From the NCBI GenBank assembly GCA_016866785.1, contig VGLH01000011.1, positions 1 through 51,336 on the forward strand: a stretch of DNA of 51,336 bases. Reading direction: 5' to 3'. Both the position numbers and the translations under genes were made by a program. The stretch is from Candidatus Poribacteria bacterium. Its GTDB lineage: Bacteria > Poribacteria > WGA-4E > GCA-2687025. Of this stretch, positions 17,195 to 25,806 are shown piece after piece (the stretch's first letter is position 1; each line of letters starts with the position of its first letter). The notes below the pieces were generated by a model. The model made no database searches, had not been told where the DNA came from, and saw only the letters and a program-made list of their open reading frames with translations.

Positions 17195-17872
17195 GTGACG
17201 GATCGACCCCGCATCACGCTCGTCGTCGCATCGACCGTCGACGGGAAGATATCGACGAGCGACGGCGCGGGGCCTCGGTTCACATCGCCCCGCGACAAGG
17301 CGCTCCTGCGACGCCTGCGCGGCGAGACCGACGCCGTGATCCTCGGAGCGGGAACCGTCGCCGCCGACGATCCGCCCTTTCGGCTGCCCGCCGACATCCG
17401 AGCCGCGCGCCTGCGCCGAAACCAGACGGAGACGCCCGTCCGCGCCGTTCTGAGCGCTCGCGCGACGGTCTCGCCCTCCGCGCGGATGTTCCAGGGACAC
17501 ACGTCGCCGGCGGTCGTCTTCGTGGGACCCCAGGCGAGCCGCGAAGCGCGCGACGCGCTCGCCGCCGTCGCGGAAGTCGCCGAAGTACACGACGTGGGCG
17601 AAGCCGTCGCCTATCTCGCCGAGCGGCACGGCGTCCGGTCGATCCTGCTCGAAGGGGGCAGCGAGACGTCCGGGGCGTTCCTCGAAGCGGGACTTATCGA
17701 CGAGGTCTACCTGACGCTCTGCCCGGTTCTCGTCGGCGGCAGGGATGTGCCGACGCCCATCGGCGGCGACGGGCTCCCGCTCGAACGCGCGGCGCGGCTC
17801 CGCCTCATCTCGACGCGCATCGAAGAGGGCGAGCTCTTCCTGCACTACCGCGTCGAACGCACGAGCGAGTGA
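17195..17872 (+). CDS. RibD C-terminal-type (DHFR-fold) reductase
   Basis: 225 residues. It matches the reductase half of RibD, which reduces 5-amino-6-ribosylamino-uracil phosphate with NADPH. Family motifs are S-T-V-D-G-K-I-S-T, the R-D-K-A-L-L-R-R-L-R-G segment followed by D-A-V-I-L-G-A-G-T-V-A-A-D-D-P, and L-L-E-G-G-S-E-T-S-G-A-F-L. The deaminase half is absent, so it is either a stand-alone riboflavin-pathway reductase or a related pteridine or unknown-substrate reductase. No other rib gene is nearby. The start is GTG at 17195. It ends 8 bp from a convergent small gene. Confidence 0.8.
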   Translation: MTDRPRITLVVASTVDGKISTSDGAGPRFTSPRDKALLRRLRGETDAVILGAGTVAADDPPFRLPADIRAARLRRNQTETPVRAVLSARATVSPSARMFQGHTSPAVVFVGPQASREARDALAAVAEVAEVHDVGEAVAYLAERHGVRSILLEGGSETSGAFLEAGLIDEVYLTLCPVLVGGRDVPTPIGGDGLPLERAARLRLISTRIEEGELFLHYRVERTSE

Positions 17873-17880
17873 CGGATCGC

Positions 17881-18132
17881 TCAGCCGGATCGCAGGTAAC
17901 GCCCCAGCCACAGCAGGAAGACCGCCGCCCCCGCGACCGCCCCGGCAGCCAGCAGAACGCCCGCCCGGTGCGATGGCTCCAGCGACCCCCACGAACTGAC
18001 GACTGCCAGCGGCACGAGGCAAAGCACGACCACGCCGAACGCCCGCAGCATCCAGCCGATCATCGCCCGCCGAAGGAGCAGCTTCGTCACGCCGACCAGC
18101 AGGGGAACCAGCGGCGTGCGTCGCTCCGGCAT
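17881..18132 (-). CDS. Small two-helix membrane protein
   Basis: 83 residues with two strong hydrophobic helices: about residues 25-46 (I-G-W-M-L-R-A-F-G-V-V-V-L) and 56-77 (R-A-G-V-L-L-A-A-G-A-V-A-G). The N-terminus is basic. No family is recognised. It starts 4 bp after the stop of the 70-residue gene, so translation is probably coupled; there is no good site of its own. Composition and compact packing favour a real gene. Confidence 0.5.
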   Translation of the reverse strand: MPERRTPLVPLLVGVTKLLLRRAMIGWMLRAFGVVVLCLVPLAVVSSWGSLEPSHRAGVLLAAGAVAGAAVFLLWLGRYLRSG

Positions 18133-18136
18133 AGAG

Positions 18137-18349
18137 TCAGCCCATCGGGTCCGGCGGTGGGGGCGGTTCAGCGCCGCTTTCGAGGCGCTCCAGCGTCGCG
18201 TACACGTCCCGCGTGAAGGCGAGGATGTCCTGGCGCATCCGGTTCATCGCGGCTTCGATGTTCGCCGAATAGGCGGACTGCCCCGTCGGATACTTCCCGA
18301 TGTAGGCAACGACGATGTCGCGCGTCGCTTCGAGGATGGGGGATTCCAT
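18137..18349 (-). CDS. Small soluble protein of unknown function
   Basis: 70 residues: mostly amphipathic helix (residues 1-55, with N-I-E-A-A-M-N-R-M-R-Q-D-I-L-A-F), then a proline-rich tail (E-P-P-P-P-P-D-P-M-G). A good ribosome-binding site, AAAGGAG, precedes the ATG at 18347-18349, which is the main reason to accept it. It lies 21 bp after the fucose mutarotase gene in a minus-strand run with PhyH and a HEAT protein. Confidence 0.6.
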   Translation of the reverse strand: MESPILEATRDIVVAYIGKYPTGQSAYSANIEAAMNRMRQDILAFTRDVYATLERLESGAEPPPPPDPMG

Positions 18350-18370
18350 ACGCGCTCCTTTGCGCAGGTA

Positions 18371-18799
18371 CTACGGCAGCACGACGCCCTTCTTGAGGAT
18401 GATATTCGCGTAGATCGCCGTCTCGCTCGTCGCGACGACGGCGAATGCCTGACGAGCTCGTTCATAGAAGGCGAATCGGTCGATGGGGGTCAGCGTGACC
18501 TTCTTGCCCTCCGCCTCAGTCAGGATGCGGGCGAACTCCGCCCAGATGGACGGCGTGGCGACTTCGCCGCCGGTCTGCATGATGACCGCGTGGTCGTCTG
18601 CGTAGGCATCCAGCGGGAAGAACGGCGCGACGGCTCCCAGCACCGCCGGAACGCTGAGCCCGTCAGCGCGCACGAGCCGCCGGGCGTTGGACGCCGCCGG
18701 GAAGTTCCCATCGGCGATGACGATCTCATCGCCGTGGCCCATCGACATGAGGATGTGCATCAGTTCCGGAGACAGCTCGAACGGTATTCCGCGAAGCAT
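18371..18799 (-). CDS. fucU: L-fucose mutarotase, RbsD/FucU family
   Basis: 142 residues, the normal FucU length. It interconverts the alpha and beta anomers of a pyranose sugar, L-fucose for FucU. The N-terminus (L-M-H-I-L-M-S-M-G-H-G-D-E-I-V-I-A-D-G-N-F-P) contains the catalytic His and the D-x-N-F-P motif; D-R-F-A-F-Y-E-R-A-R and Y-A-N-I-I-L-K-K-G-V match the C-terminal active-site region. GAGGAG precedes the ATG at 18797-18799. No fucose isomerase or kinase is in the window. RbsD (ribose) is a less likely alternative. Confidence 0.85.
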   Translation of the reverse strand: MLRGIPFELSPELMHILMSMGHGDEIVIADGNFPAASNARRLVRADGLSVPAVLGAVAPFFPLDAYADDHAVIMQTGGEVATPSIWAEFARILTEAEGKKVTLTPIDRFAFYERARQAFAVVATSETAIYANIILKKGVVLP

Positions 18800-18810
18800 C
18801 CTGGACTCCT

Positions 18811-20562
18811 CTATCGTTCGTCGAGGCGCACGATGATCGGTTCTTGAGTCCCCGCCGCCGCATCGACCGAAACGTCGGCGGTGACGTAGCCCTTCGCCTC
18901 AACCCGCACCGTCAGCGCCGTATCGACGGGCATCTTCAAGCGCGCCCAGCCGAGCTCGTCCGTGACCGACGGCGACGCCACGCCCGAAACGCGTACCTGC
19001 GCTCCGGGAACCGGTCGCTCCATCCGCACGAGCGAGAGATGCCGCCATCCGCCGCCTGCCATGACGAGCACAGGAACCGTCACTTGTCCATCGCCCGCAT
19101 CGCCCGAAGCCTCGGAGACGGGAACCGCCCACGCGTTCCCAAAGATCGAAGCGAAAGCGCGCTGCGCCCCGTCACGAGCCCACGGCGGAGCCCCGTCCGG
19201 CAGTTCACGCAGGGCCGGAATGCCGTCGGCGCCCATCTCCGCCAGCGCGGCGGCGGCGGCGTACGACACGGCTGGGTCGCCGCCTGACAGCGCGGACGCC
19301 AGAAGCTCCACGAGGTCGGGCGGACCCAGTGACAGTAGAGCGAAGATCGCGTCAGGCGACGTTGCCTCCTCATGCCGCATACGCGCCAGCGCGGCTTCCC
19401 GCTCGTCGGAAGGAGGCATCTGCGCGAGTGCCCACGCGGCGGCGGCTCGGACCCGTGGGCTCTTGTCATCCAGAGCCATGTGCAGGTCGCGGCGGTGGCG
19501 CTCCGACCGCACCTTGCCCAGCGTCAGAGCGGCAATCCGGCGCACCGGCTCCGACGGGTCGGACAGCGAGAAGACGAGCGCGTCGGCGACTTCTGCGGTT
19601 CCTGCGTCGGCTCTCCCGACGCCTGAGACGTCCGTCACAGCGACCAACAGCGCGGCGGCGGCGGCTTCGCGCGTCGCATCGAGCGGGTCCTCCAGCGCGG
19701 CGATGAGCATCGGCAGCGACCCGCTGACGCCCAGCGCCCATGCGGCGTTGCGGGCGTCCATCGGGCTCAGCGGCGAACCTGCCCGAAGCATCCGCATGAT
19801 CGGCAGGACGGCGGGTCGGAACGCGTCGGGGAGGGAGACCGTCTCCTCGTCTGTGACGAACCCGCCCCGGAACCGGCTCACGTCGGCGAGCGTCGCGAGA
19901 GCGTCGGGGGCGGGAGCGCGTGCGGCGGCGTCCCGCGCGCGGCTCAACGCGGATGCGGGGCTCTCGGAGTCTTCGTCCCCGGCGCCGAGCATCCAGAAAC
20001 CACCGGCTCTGTCTTGCTGGTCAGGACCTTCGGGGGCTCCCCCAAAGGCGTCGAAGGCGTTGCCACGTCCGGGCGGCGGACCCAACTGCGTGCGAGCGGC
20101 ATCGACCACTTCCTCGTCGTCGTCCGTCTCGGCGACGGTCGTCAGGAGCTCGTGGGCGCGCGGCGTGCCGAGCTCTCCGAGCGCTTCGACGGCTCCGATA
20201 CGCACGCTGTAGAGATCGTCGCGCGTATCGCGTTCGAGCGCGGCGTGGGCGGCTTGGGCGGCGGCATCGTCGCCGACGCGAGCGACGACGACGGCTGCGT
20301 TCCACCGAACGACCGGCTGGGGGTCTTGCAGCAAGGGCTTCAGGGCGGCAACGGCTCCGCGCAGGGCTTCACGGTTCGCTTCGACCGCCGACAGTCGGCG
20401 GAGCTCGTCCGTAGCGCTGGCGCGCGTGAAGGGATTGTCGGCGGTCAGGCGCGCCGTCTGGAACGTGACGGCTCGTTCCGCGTCGTCGGACGGGGCAGCC
20501 GATCCGCTCGTCGCGATGAGGACGAGAGCCAGCGCCGCCAGGATGGATCGGGACCTAACCAT
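18811..20562 (-). CDS. Secreted HEAT-repeat protein with C-terminal carboxypeptidase-regulatory-like domain
   Basis: 583 residues. A signal peptide (S-I-L-A-A-L-A-L-V-L-I-A-T-S-G-S-A-A) is followed by about 450 residues of alpha-helical HEAT-type repeats. Repeating units such as P-V-V-R-W-N-A-A-V-V-V-A-R-V-G, P-V-R-R-I-A-A-L-T-L-G-K-V and P-R-V-R-A-A-A-A-W-A-L-A-Q-M are visible. The last 80 or so residues form a beta domain like carboxypeptidase regulatory domains (V-P-G-A-Q-V-R-V-S-G, V-R-V-E-A-K-G-Y-V-T-A-D-V-S-V). It is probably a periplasmic or surface scaffold, with no enzymatic motif. Its ATG (20560-20562) overlaps the end of the PhyH gene by 8 bp, and fucU follows 11 bp later. Confidence 0.75.
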   Translation of the reverse strand: MVRSRSILAALALVLIATSGSAAPSDDAERAVTFQTARLTADNPFTRASATDELRRLSAVEANREALRGAVAALKPLLQDPQPVVRWNAAVVVARVGDDAAAQAAHAALERDTRDDLYSVRIGAVEALGELGTPRAHELLTTVAETDDDEEVVDAARTQLGPPPGRGNAFDAFGGAPEGPDQQDRAGGFWMLGAGDEDSESPASALSRARDAAARAPAPDALATLADVSRFRGGFVTDEETVSLPDAFRPAVLPIMRMLRAGSPLSPMDARNAAWALGVSGSLPMLIAALEDPLDATREAAAAALLVAVTDVSGVGRADAGTAEVADALVFSLSDPSEPVRRIAALTLGKVRSERHRRDLHMALDDKSPRVRAAAAWALAQMPPSDEREAALARMRHEEATSPDAIFALLSLGPPDLVELLASALSGGDPAVSYAAAAALAEMGADGIPALRELPDGAPPWARDGAQRAFASIFGNAWAVPVSEASGDAGDGQVTVPVLVMAGGGWRHLSLVRMERPVPGAQVRVSGVASPSVTDELGWARLKMPVDTALTVRVEAKGYVTADVSVDAAAGTQEPIIVRLDER

Positions 20563-21295
20563 GCATCGCCGCCATGTAGAGGTGCGTTTTCGGGTTCAGG
20601 TTCCCGTAGAAGGCGCGTACCTCAGGGTCGGCGTGATTCCGCCAGAAGGCGGGCGGGATGATCGAGTCGTTGCTGAGGTACTTGCCATCGCGGTGCCCGT
20701 AGTAGACCTGGATCGTCTTGCGTTCCGCCGTCGTGTTCCGCACCGTCGCCGTGTGGAGCGTGGCGATGTTGAACAGAGCGCACGTTCCGGCGGGCCCGTG
20801 GATATCGACGACTCCTCCGCGTTCGAGCTGCTTCTCCGTCGACAGGACCGGGTCGTCGATGCTCTCCGGCGAGATGGAGAAGCAGTGGGTCGTCTCGTCC
20901 ACGTCCGTCAGGTAGACCATCAGTTGGATGTAGTCCATCCGGAGCGGATGCGTCGGGAGATGTGGCCGGTCGCGATGCCAGCCGCGCCGGAGCGTTCCGT
21001 CGTGCCGCGCCATGTGCCGGATGCAGATTTCGGAGAAACAGACGGGCCCGCCCATGAGGGCTTCGATGGCGGGCAGAACCTTCGAATGGCGGATCGCTTC
21101 GTCGAGCTCCGGCGTCGAGACGAGCGCGTCGCAGTTGATCGTTTGGTGGTGGGAGTACATGCGCCAGAGGTAACCGAACTCGTTCCGGTCGCGGTCGTAG
21201 AGCTCGCGGAAGCGCGCCGTGTCTTCGGCGCTCAGCGCGTCCGGCAGAACCACGTACCCGTTGCGTTCGAAGAAATCCCACGTCGCTGCGTCCAT
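20555..21295 (-). CDS. Phytanoyl-CoA dioxygenase family protein with intact Fe(II) triad
   Basis: 246 residues. Fe(II)/2-oxoglutarate dioxygenase of the PhyH superfamily, likely a hydroxylase of a small molecule. The iron ligands are present: H-R-D in G-W-H-R-D-R-P, a distal His in I-A-T-L-H-T-A-T-V, and a 2-oxoglutarate-binding basic residue nearby (R-N-T-T-A-E-R-K). The ATG at 21293-21295 has GGAGGAGGGG upstream. It is the first gene of the PhyH/HEAT/fucU run. The substrate is unknown; this family is greatly expanded in Poribacteria. Confidence 0.82.
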   Translation of the reverse strand: MDAATWDFFERNGYVVLPDALSAEDTARFRELYDRDRNEFGYLWRMYSHHQTINCDALVSTPELDEAIRHSKVLPAIEALMGGPVCFSEICIRHMARHDGTLRRGWHRDRPHLPTHPLRMDYIQLMVYLTDVDETTHCFSISPESIDDPVLSTEKQLERGGVVDIHGPAGTCALFNIATLHTATVRNTTAERKTIQVYYGHRDGKYLSNDSIIPPAFWRNHADPEVRAFYGNLNPKTHLYMAAMHG

Positions 21296-21401
21296 CGTCC
21301 CCTCCTCCCGGCGAGTGGATTGTACATACATCCCCGACTGGACTCCAGACGGGCGACGCCGTAGCATCGGGTGAACGTCGGGCTTCGGAGGAACCAGAGA
21401 C

Positions 21402-24400
21402 ATGCGGAGAGCGTACGGGGCGGCAGGACTCACCCTCCTCATCGTGTGCCTCGCAGCCGCCGCGTGGGCTCGACCCGCCGCCGCCGATGCCGCGTGCGGA
21501 ACGTTCCCGCTGGCGGAACGCTTCGCAGACGCCCCAGGGCTCTCTACCGCCTTCGCGCACGCCGCGCCGCCTGCCGCCGTCGGCGACAAGTGGACGTTCT
21601 TCACGCACATCCCGGAGACCCGCGCCCGCGCGACGCTCCGCCTCATCGCCGAGCGCTGCTCCGTCTGGGTGGACGACCGATTCGCCGACGTCGCCACGGA
21701 CGCCGCCATCTCCGACCTGGCGCGCGAGTTCGATCGCGTTATCTACCCGTCCGTCCGAGCCTGGTTCGGTTCCGAATGGCTGCCGGGCGTCGACGGCGAT
21801 TCCCGCGTGACGATCCTGCTCCACGATGTCGAGGGCAACGGGAACGCGGCGGGCTTCGGTGGCTACTTCTCGCCCGTCGATGAGCTCGCTCGCTTGCCCA
21901 ACAGCAACGCCCGCGAGATGCTCTTCCTCGACGTCTTCGCCCTTCGCGACTACGACCGGTTCCGGCTCATCAACCTCGTCGCCCACGAGTTCACGCACCT
22001 CCTCAACTGGCATCAGCGCGGCGGACGGCTCGACGAGCGCTGGCTGGAAGAAGGACGCGCCACGCTCGCCGAATGGGCGGTCTACGGCAACATCCACTCG
22101 GACTTCGCCACCGGATACCTCTCCAAGCCCTCGCTCTCGCTCACGGCGGGGAACACGCTTCAGACATGGTACGGCGGGAGCTTCCTCCTGCTGCTCTACT
22201 GCGTCGATCAGTACGGCGGCAGGAGCTTCGCCCAGAACCTGGGACGCGCGCCGGGACGCGGAATGGCTGCCGTCGCCGGGGCGATGCAGGCGAGCGGGAA
22301 CGCACGGGCACTTGCCGACCTGCTCCGCTCGTGGACGCTCGCCAATCTTGTCAACGACCGAGCCGCGCATCCGTCCGCCGGATACACGAGCCTTCGCCGC
22401 GACTTTCGTGTGCCTGCCAGCGCCATCGATCGGCGGCAGAGCCTTCCCGCGCGCGGAACCGCCCGGCTCGGTGCGTGGAGCGCCGCCTACGTCGAGCTCT
22501 CGAACCTTCCGGAGACGTGGTCGGTCCGTGTAACCGCCGAAGCGGGAGCGCCCTTCGCTGCGACCGTCTGGAGGCCCGCGGCGGGCGAAGCGCGCGAAGT
22601 GCGTCTCGACCCCAACGGAACTGGCGTCCACACGATCCGGGGGAACGCCGGGGAATCGGCGACGCTCATTCTCGCCGCGCCCGTCGATGCGGCGCTGTCC
22701 TACGAGGTCGCCCCGGGAGCCGACCGAGACGGCGACACGCCTTCGGCGTTCCCGACTCCTGTTGCGCCGAACCCCAACCGCTTCGCGCCGACCGGTTCCC
22801 TGAGGATGGACGGGGCATCGGGGAGTCTGACCGCCCTCGACGCCCTGCCCATCGGAGCCGACCTGCTCTCCGTCGCGGTGGCGGGAGACACGCTCTGGGC
22901 GGCGGCGGGGTGGGGCATCGCGGCGTTCGACCGGACGGTTCTCGGCTCGCCGCGTCTACGGGCGATCGCTCCCACCGACGGACTCGCCCAGGATGTTTTG
23001 CTTGTCGGCGACGCCCTCGTTGTCGCGCAGGGACGGTCTGGAATCGGCGTCTACGCCCGAGACACGCTGGAACGCCTCGCGACGCGCGCGACGACCGGCG
23101 ACGCCTCGCGCCTCGCCGCGTTCGGCACCTGGCTCTTCGTCCTCAACTCGGACACGGGTCTGCGCGTGTTCGACCTGACCGACGCGGCGAACCCCCGCCT
23201 TGCCCAGACCTCGTTTGGCTCCGGTGGGATCGACCTCGCCGTGGGCGACGGACGGCTTTTCATGTCGGACGCCTCTCAGGGGCTCCAGGTCTTCGCGCTG
23301 GACGGTCTCCCCGCTCTGCGGCGGATCGGGCGCGGGGCGTTCCGTGTCCAGGGGATGGCTCCTGCCGGAGATACGCTCTGGGCTGCCACCGACCGGCTCG
23401 TCTCCATCGATCTGCGCGACCTAAACGCTCTGAAGACCGTGACACGCGGCGACACGGTCGGCGTGCCGCAACGAATCGCGCTCCGAGGGAACACGCTCGC
23501 CGTCGCGGAGACGGAGGGTATCTCATTCTGGGACGCGCGGGATCCGGCGAACGCGCGGTTCCTCAGCCGCATCCCGCTCGACGGCGACCCGATGTCGCTC
23601 GTGTGGGTCGGCGATTGGGTCTACGTGGCAGAAGGGGATCGCCTCGCCGCTGTGAACGCGGCGGACCCGTCCGCTCCTCGGCTGACGTGGGTTTCGCAGG
23701 CGTCCGGGGAGGGACGGCGTCTCAGCGCATCGGGGGGCATCGTTGCCGCCGCCATCGGGAGCGGAGGAGTCGCCGTGATCGGTGTCTCCGTTCCCGCCGG
23801 AACGCGTCCGCTGGCGTATGCGCCGACGCTCTCCCCAGCGAACGCTGCGCGGTTGGGAACCGGCATCGCTGTCGCCGCGACGGACGACGGCGTCGAAGCC
23901 TTCGACCTCGCCGACCCATCGCGTCCACGTCGGGTCTCGGCGCTCTCGCTGGCAGGACCGGTCATCGATGTCGCGCTCTCGCCCGACGGGAGGACGGTCT
24001 ACGCAGGCGGGATCGGCGTCACGGCGCTGTCGCTCGACGCCGGGACGTTCAAGGTGCGGGGCGGCGCGTCGAGCTCGGGACATGTCGCAGCGCTCGCTTT
24101 GGCGGGAACGGCGCTCTATGCGGCGGCGACCGAATCGGGCGTGGACGTGTTCGACGCGAGCGATCCGGCGAATCTCCGCCTCGTGCGGACGCTGCCGACG
24201 ACTGGTTCCGCCCGCGCCCTGCAAGTCGATGGGAACCGGTTGTTCGTCGGAGCAGGGACGGACATCGTCGTCTACGACGTGGCGGGTCCGCTCGCGCCGG
24301 TTCCGGTCGCCAGATGGGACGCCGGGTTCGACCTCCGCGTTCTGACGGCGCAGGCGGGATGGGTGTTTGCCGGAGGCGAGAGCTACGTCGCCGCGTGGAA

Positions 24401-24911
24401 TGCGAAGGACCCTGCCGCGCCGATCGAGACGGCGCGCGTGCGTTCACTCGATTGGGTCGGCGGCATCGCGCTCGTCGGAAGCCGCTTGCTCACCGCCGAC
24501 GCGACGCTCCTGCGAACCTACCGCCGGACGGACGACGGCGCTCCACTCGCCGTCGAGCCGGTCGAGGAAGGCTCCTCACAGGGCGAACCACCGTCACAGG
24601 TGGTGACGCGGATCGGGCAGAACTACCCGAACCCCTTCAACCCGGAGACGTGGATTCCCTTTACGCTCGCGGAGACATCGCGCGTCGATGTGACGGTCTA
24701 CGCGGCGGATGGGCGCGTCGTCCGGACGATTCACGCGGGGGTTCTGCCGTCGGGCGACTACTCGTCCCGCGTTCGCGCGATCCCGTGGGATGGGCGCAAC
24801 GATCAGGGCGAGCCCGTCGCCGCCGGGCTCTACTGGTACGAAGTGCGGATCGCTCCGTCTCGCGGCGGCGCAGAGCTCCGAAGCGTGCAGCGGATGCTCT
24901 TGATCCGCTAG
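21402..24911 (+). CDS. Secreted metallopeptidase-like protein with beta-propeller repeats and FlgD-like C-terminal tail
   Basis: 1169 residues. Signal peptide at residues 1-28. Residues about 60-330 resemble gluzincin peptidases of the M6/M30 kind: H-E-F-T-H at 195-199 binds zinc, with a downstream Glu in W-L-E-E-G-R-A (about 217). Residues about 450-1050 hold many blade-like repeats (such as L-R-V-F-D-L-T-D-A-A-N-P-R-L and V-D-V-F-D-A-S-D-P-A-N-L-R-L) of the LVIVD/beta-propeller type. The last 100 residues start Q-N-Y-P-N-P-F-N-P-E-T-W-I-P-F, the FlgD Ig-like or type 9-like sorting domain. It is probably exported and cell-surface bound. GGAGG lies upstream of the ATG. The stop shares a CTAG with the convergent gene. 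Confidence 0.82.
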   Translation: MRRAYGAAGLTLLIVCLAAAAWARPAAADAACGTFPLAERFADAPGLSTAFAHAAPPAAVGDKWTFFTHIPETRARATLRLIAERCSVWVDDRFADVATDAAISDLAREFDRVIYPSVRAWFGSEWLPGVDGDSRVTILLHDVEGNGNAAGFGGYFSPVDELARLPNSNAREMLFLDVFALRDYDRFRLINLVAHEFTHLLNWHQRGGRLDERWLEEGRATLAEWAVYGNIHSDFATGYLSKPSLSLTAGNTLQTWYGGSFLLLLYCVDQYGGRSFAQNLGRAPGRGMAAVAGAMQASGNARALADLLRSWTLANLVNDRAAHPSAGYTSLRRDFRVPASAIDRRQSLPARGTARLGAWSAAYVELSNLPETWSVRVTAEAGAPFAATVWRPAAGEAREVRLDPNGTGVHTIRGNAGESATLILAAPVDAALSYEVAPGADRDGDTPSAFPTPVAPNPNRFAPTGSLRMDGASGSLTALDALPIGADLLSVAVAGDTLWAAAGWGIAAFDRTVLGSPRLRAIAPTDGLAQDVLLVGDALVVAQGRSGIGVYARDTLERLATRATTGDASRLAAFGTWLFVLNSDTGLRVFDLTDAANPRLAQTSFGSGGIDLAVGDGRLFMSDASQGLQVFALDGLPALRRIGRGAFRVQGMAPAGDTLWAATDRLVSIDLRDLNALKTVTRGDTVGVPQRIALRGNTLAVAETEGISFWDARDPANARFLSRIPLDGDPMSLVWVGDWVYVAEGDRLAAVNAADPSAPRLTWVSQASGEGRRLSASGGIVAAAIGSGGVAVIGVSVPAGTRPLAYAPTLSPANAARLGTGIAVAATDDGVEAFDLADPSRPRRVSALSLAGPVIDVALSPDGRTVYAGGIGVTALSLDAGTFKVRGGASSSGHVAALALAGTALYAAATESGVDVFDASDPANLRLVRTLPTTGSARALQVDGNRLFVGAGTDIVVYDVAGPLAPVPVARWDAGFDLRVLTAQAGWVFAGGESYVAAWNAKDPAAPIETARVRSLDWVGGIALVGSRLLTADATLLRTYRRTDDGAPLAVEPVEEGSSQGEPPSQVVTRIGQNYPNPFNPETWIPFTLAETSRVDVTVYAADGRVVRTIHAGVLPSGDYSSRVRAIPWDGRNDQGEPVAAGLYWYEVRIAPSRGGAELRSVQRMLLIR

Positions 24912-25708
24912 CGCTTCAGCTCCGCCCAGGAGGTCGCCAGCTTGCCGCGCGGCGCGACCGCCGCGAACGCTGACTTGGTCGCCAGGTAGTCGATGATGTT
25001 CGCGTGGAGCTTCGTGTTGACGTCATCGAGCTTCTTGTTGACGACCCACGACGACCAGACCCACCCGATAGCCACGATCGCGCCGTTCCCGACGGAATAC
25101 TCGACGAGCGGGTTCGTCTGCGGCTGACCATCGACGACCTGTGCCAGAGTCTTCCCGTCCTTGGGTCCTGTGGGTCCGGCAGCAGCATAGAAGTCGGATC
25201 CGTCCGTCCAGCCCTGAATGTCGTACTGGATCAACCCGTTCTCGATCTTCAGCCCGCTGAAGACCGGATGCTTGTCCTGCCCCTTGGATATTTGGAAGTC
25301 CGTCCAGTTGAGCGGGCTGGCGTCGTTGCGCCCGAAATAGCGGGGCTGGCCACTCTCGACGCCCATCTCGAACAGGTAATGGAACGCCAGGTTAGACAGG
25401 AGCAGACCACCGCCGTCCTGCACGTAGCCTCGGAAGGCATCCACGGTTGCCTTGTCGAGGAACGGCGCAGGGATTGCCGGAGCGTGGCTCTCATCCCACC
25501 ACACGACGCCGTAGCCGAGCAGATCGGCTTTCGCCTTCGGACGGCCGATCTCCTTCGTGTCGTACTTGCTCGCAGCCCACTTGTAGGCGGCTTCGGCGTT
25601 GGGCTGCGCCGCTCCCTCGCGGACCAGCCCCAGCGTGTACGCCTGCGCGGCGGCAACGGGAATCGTCAGGATGCCGATGGCAAACAGAATCGCGGTCGAA
25701 CGTCGCAT
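24908..25708 (-). CDS. Secreted ThuA/GATase1-like protein
   Basis: 266 residues with a signal peptide (T-A-I-L-F-A-I-G-I-L-T-I-P-V-A-A-A-Q-A). A segment F-R-G-Y-V-Q-D-G-G-G-L-L-L-S-N-L-A is typical of the ThuA or class I glutamine amidotransferase-like fold, where a flavodoxin-like core precedes a glycine turn. The catalytic Cys of true amidotransferases is not apparent, so a carbohydrate-related or structural role is more likely than amide transfer. The ATG at 25706-25708 has GGAGGAG upstream; the long open frame above it is not coding. It is convergent with the metallopeptidase gene, sharing stop bases at 24908-24911. Confidence 0.65.
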   Translation of the reverse strand: MRRSTAILFAIGILTIPVAAAQAYTLGLVREGAAQPNAEAAYKWAASKYDTKEIGRPKAKADLLGYGVVWWDESHAPAIPAPFLDKATVDAFRGYVQDGGGLLLSNLAFHYLFEMGVESGQPRYFGRNDASPLNWTDFQISKGQDKHPVFSGLKIENGLIQYDIQGWTDGSDFYAAAGPTGPKDGKTLAQVVDGQPQTNPLVEYSVGNGAIVAIGWVWSSWVVNKKLDDVNTKLHANIIDYLATKSAFAAVAPRGKLATSWAELKR

Positions 25709-25806
25709 GGGCTCTCCTCCCATCGGGTCGGTTTGGGGCGGTTCCACCGCCTCGACTCTCGCGCTTACAAGTGTAGCCGTCGATCCGTGCGCCACAAGAC
25801 AGGGCG

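Noticed and set aside
21319-21347. Promoter for the PhyH gene with TACAAT box
   Set aside because: TACAAT is present on the minus strand but no reasonable -35 box lies at the right distance.
22073-24973. 966-codon open frame overlapping the metallopeptidase gene
   Set aside because: Same strand, other frame, arginine-rich; the competing frame has a signal peptide, zinc motif and FlgD-like tail.
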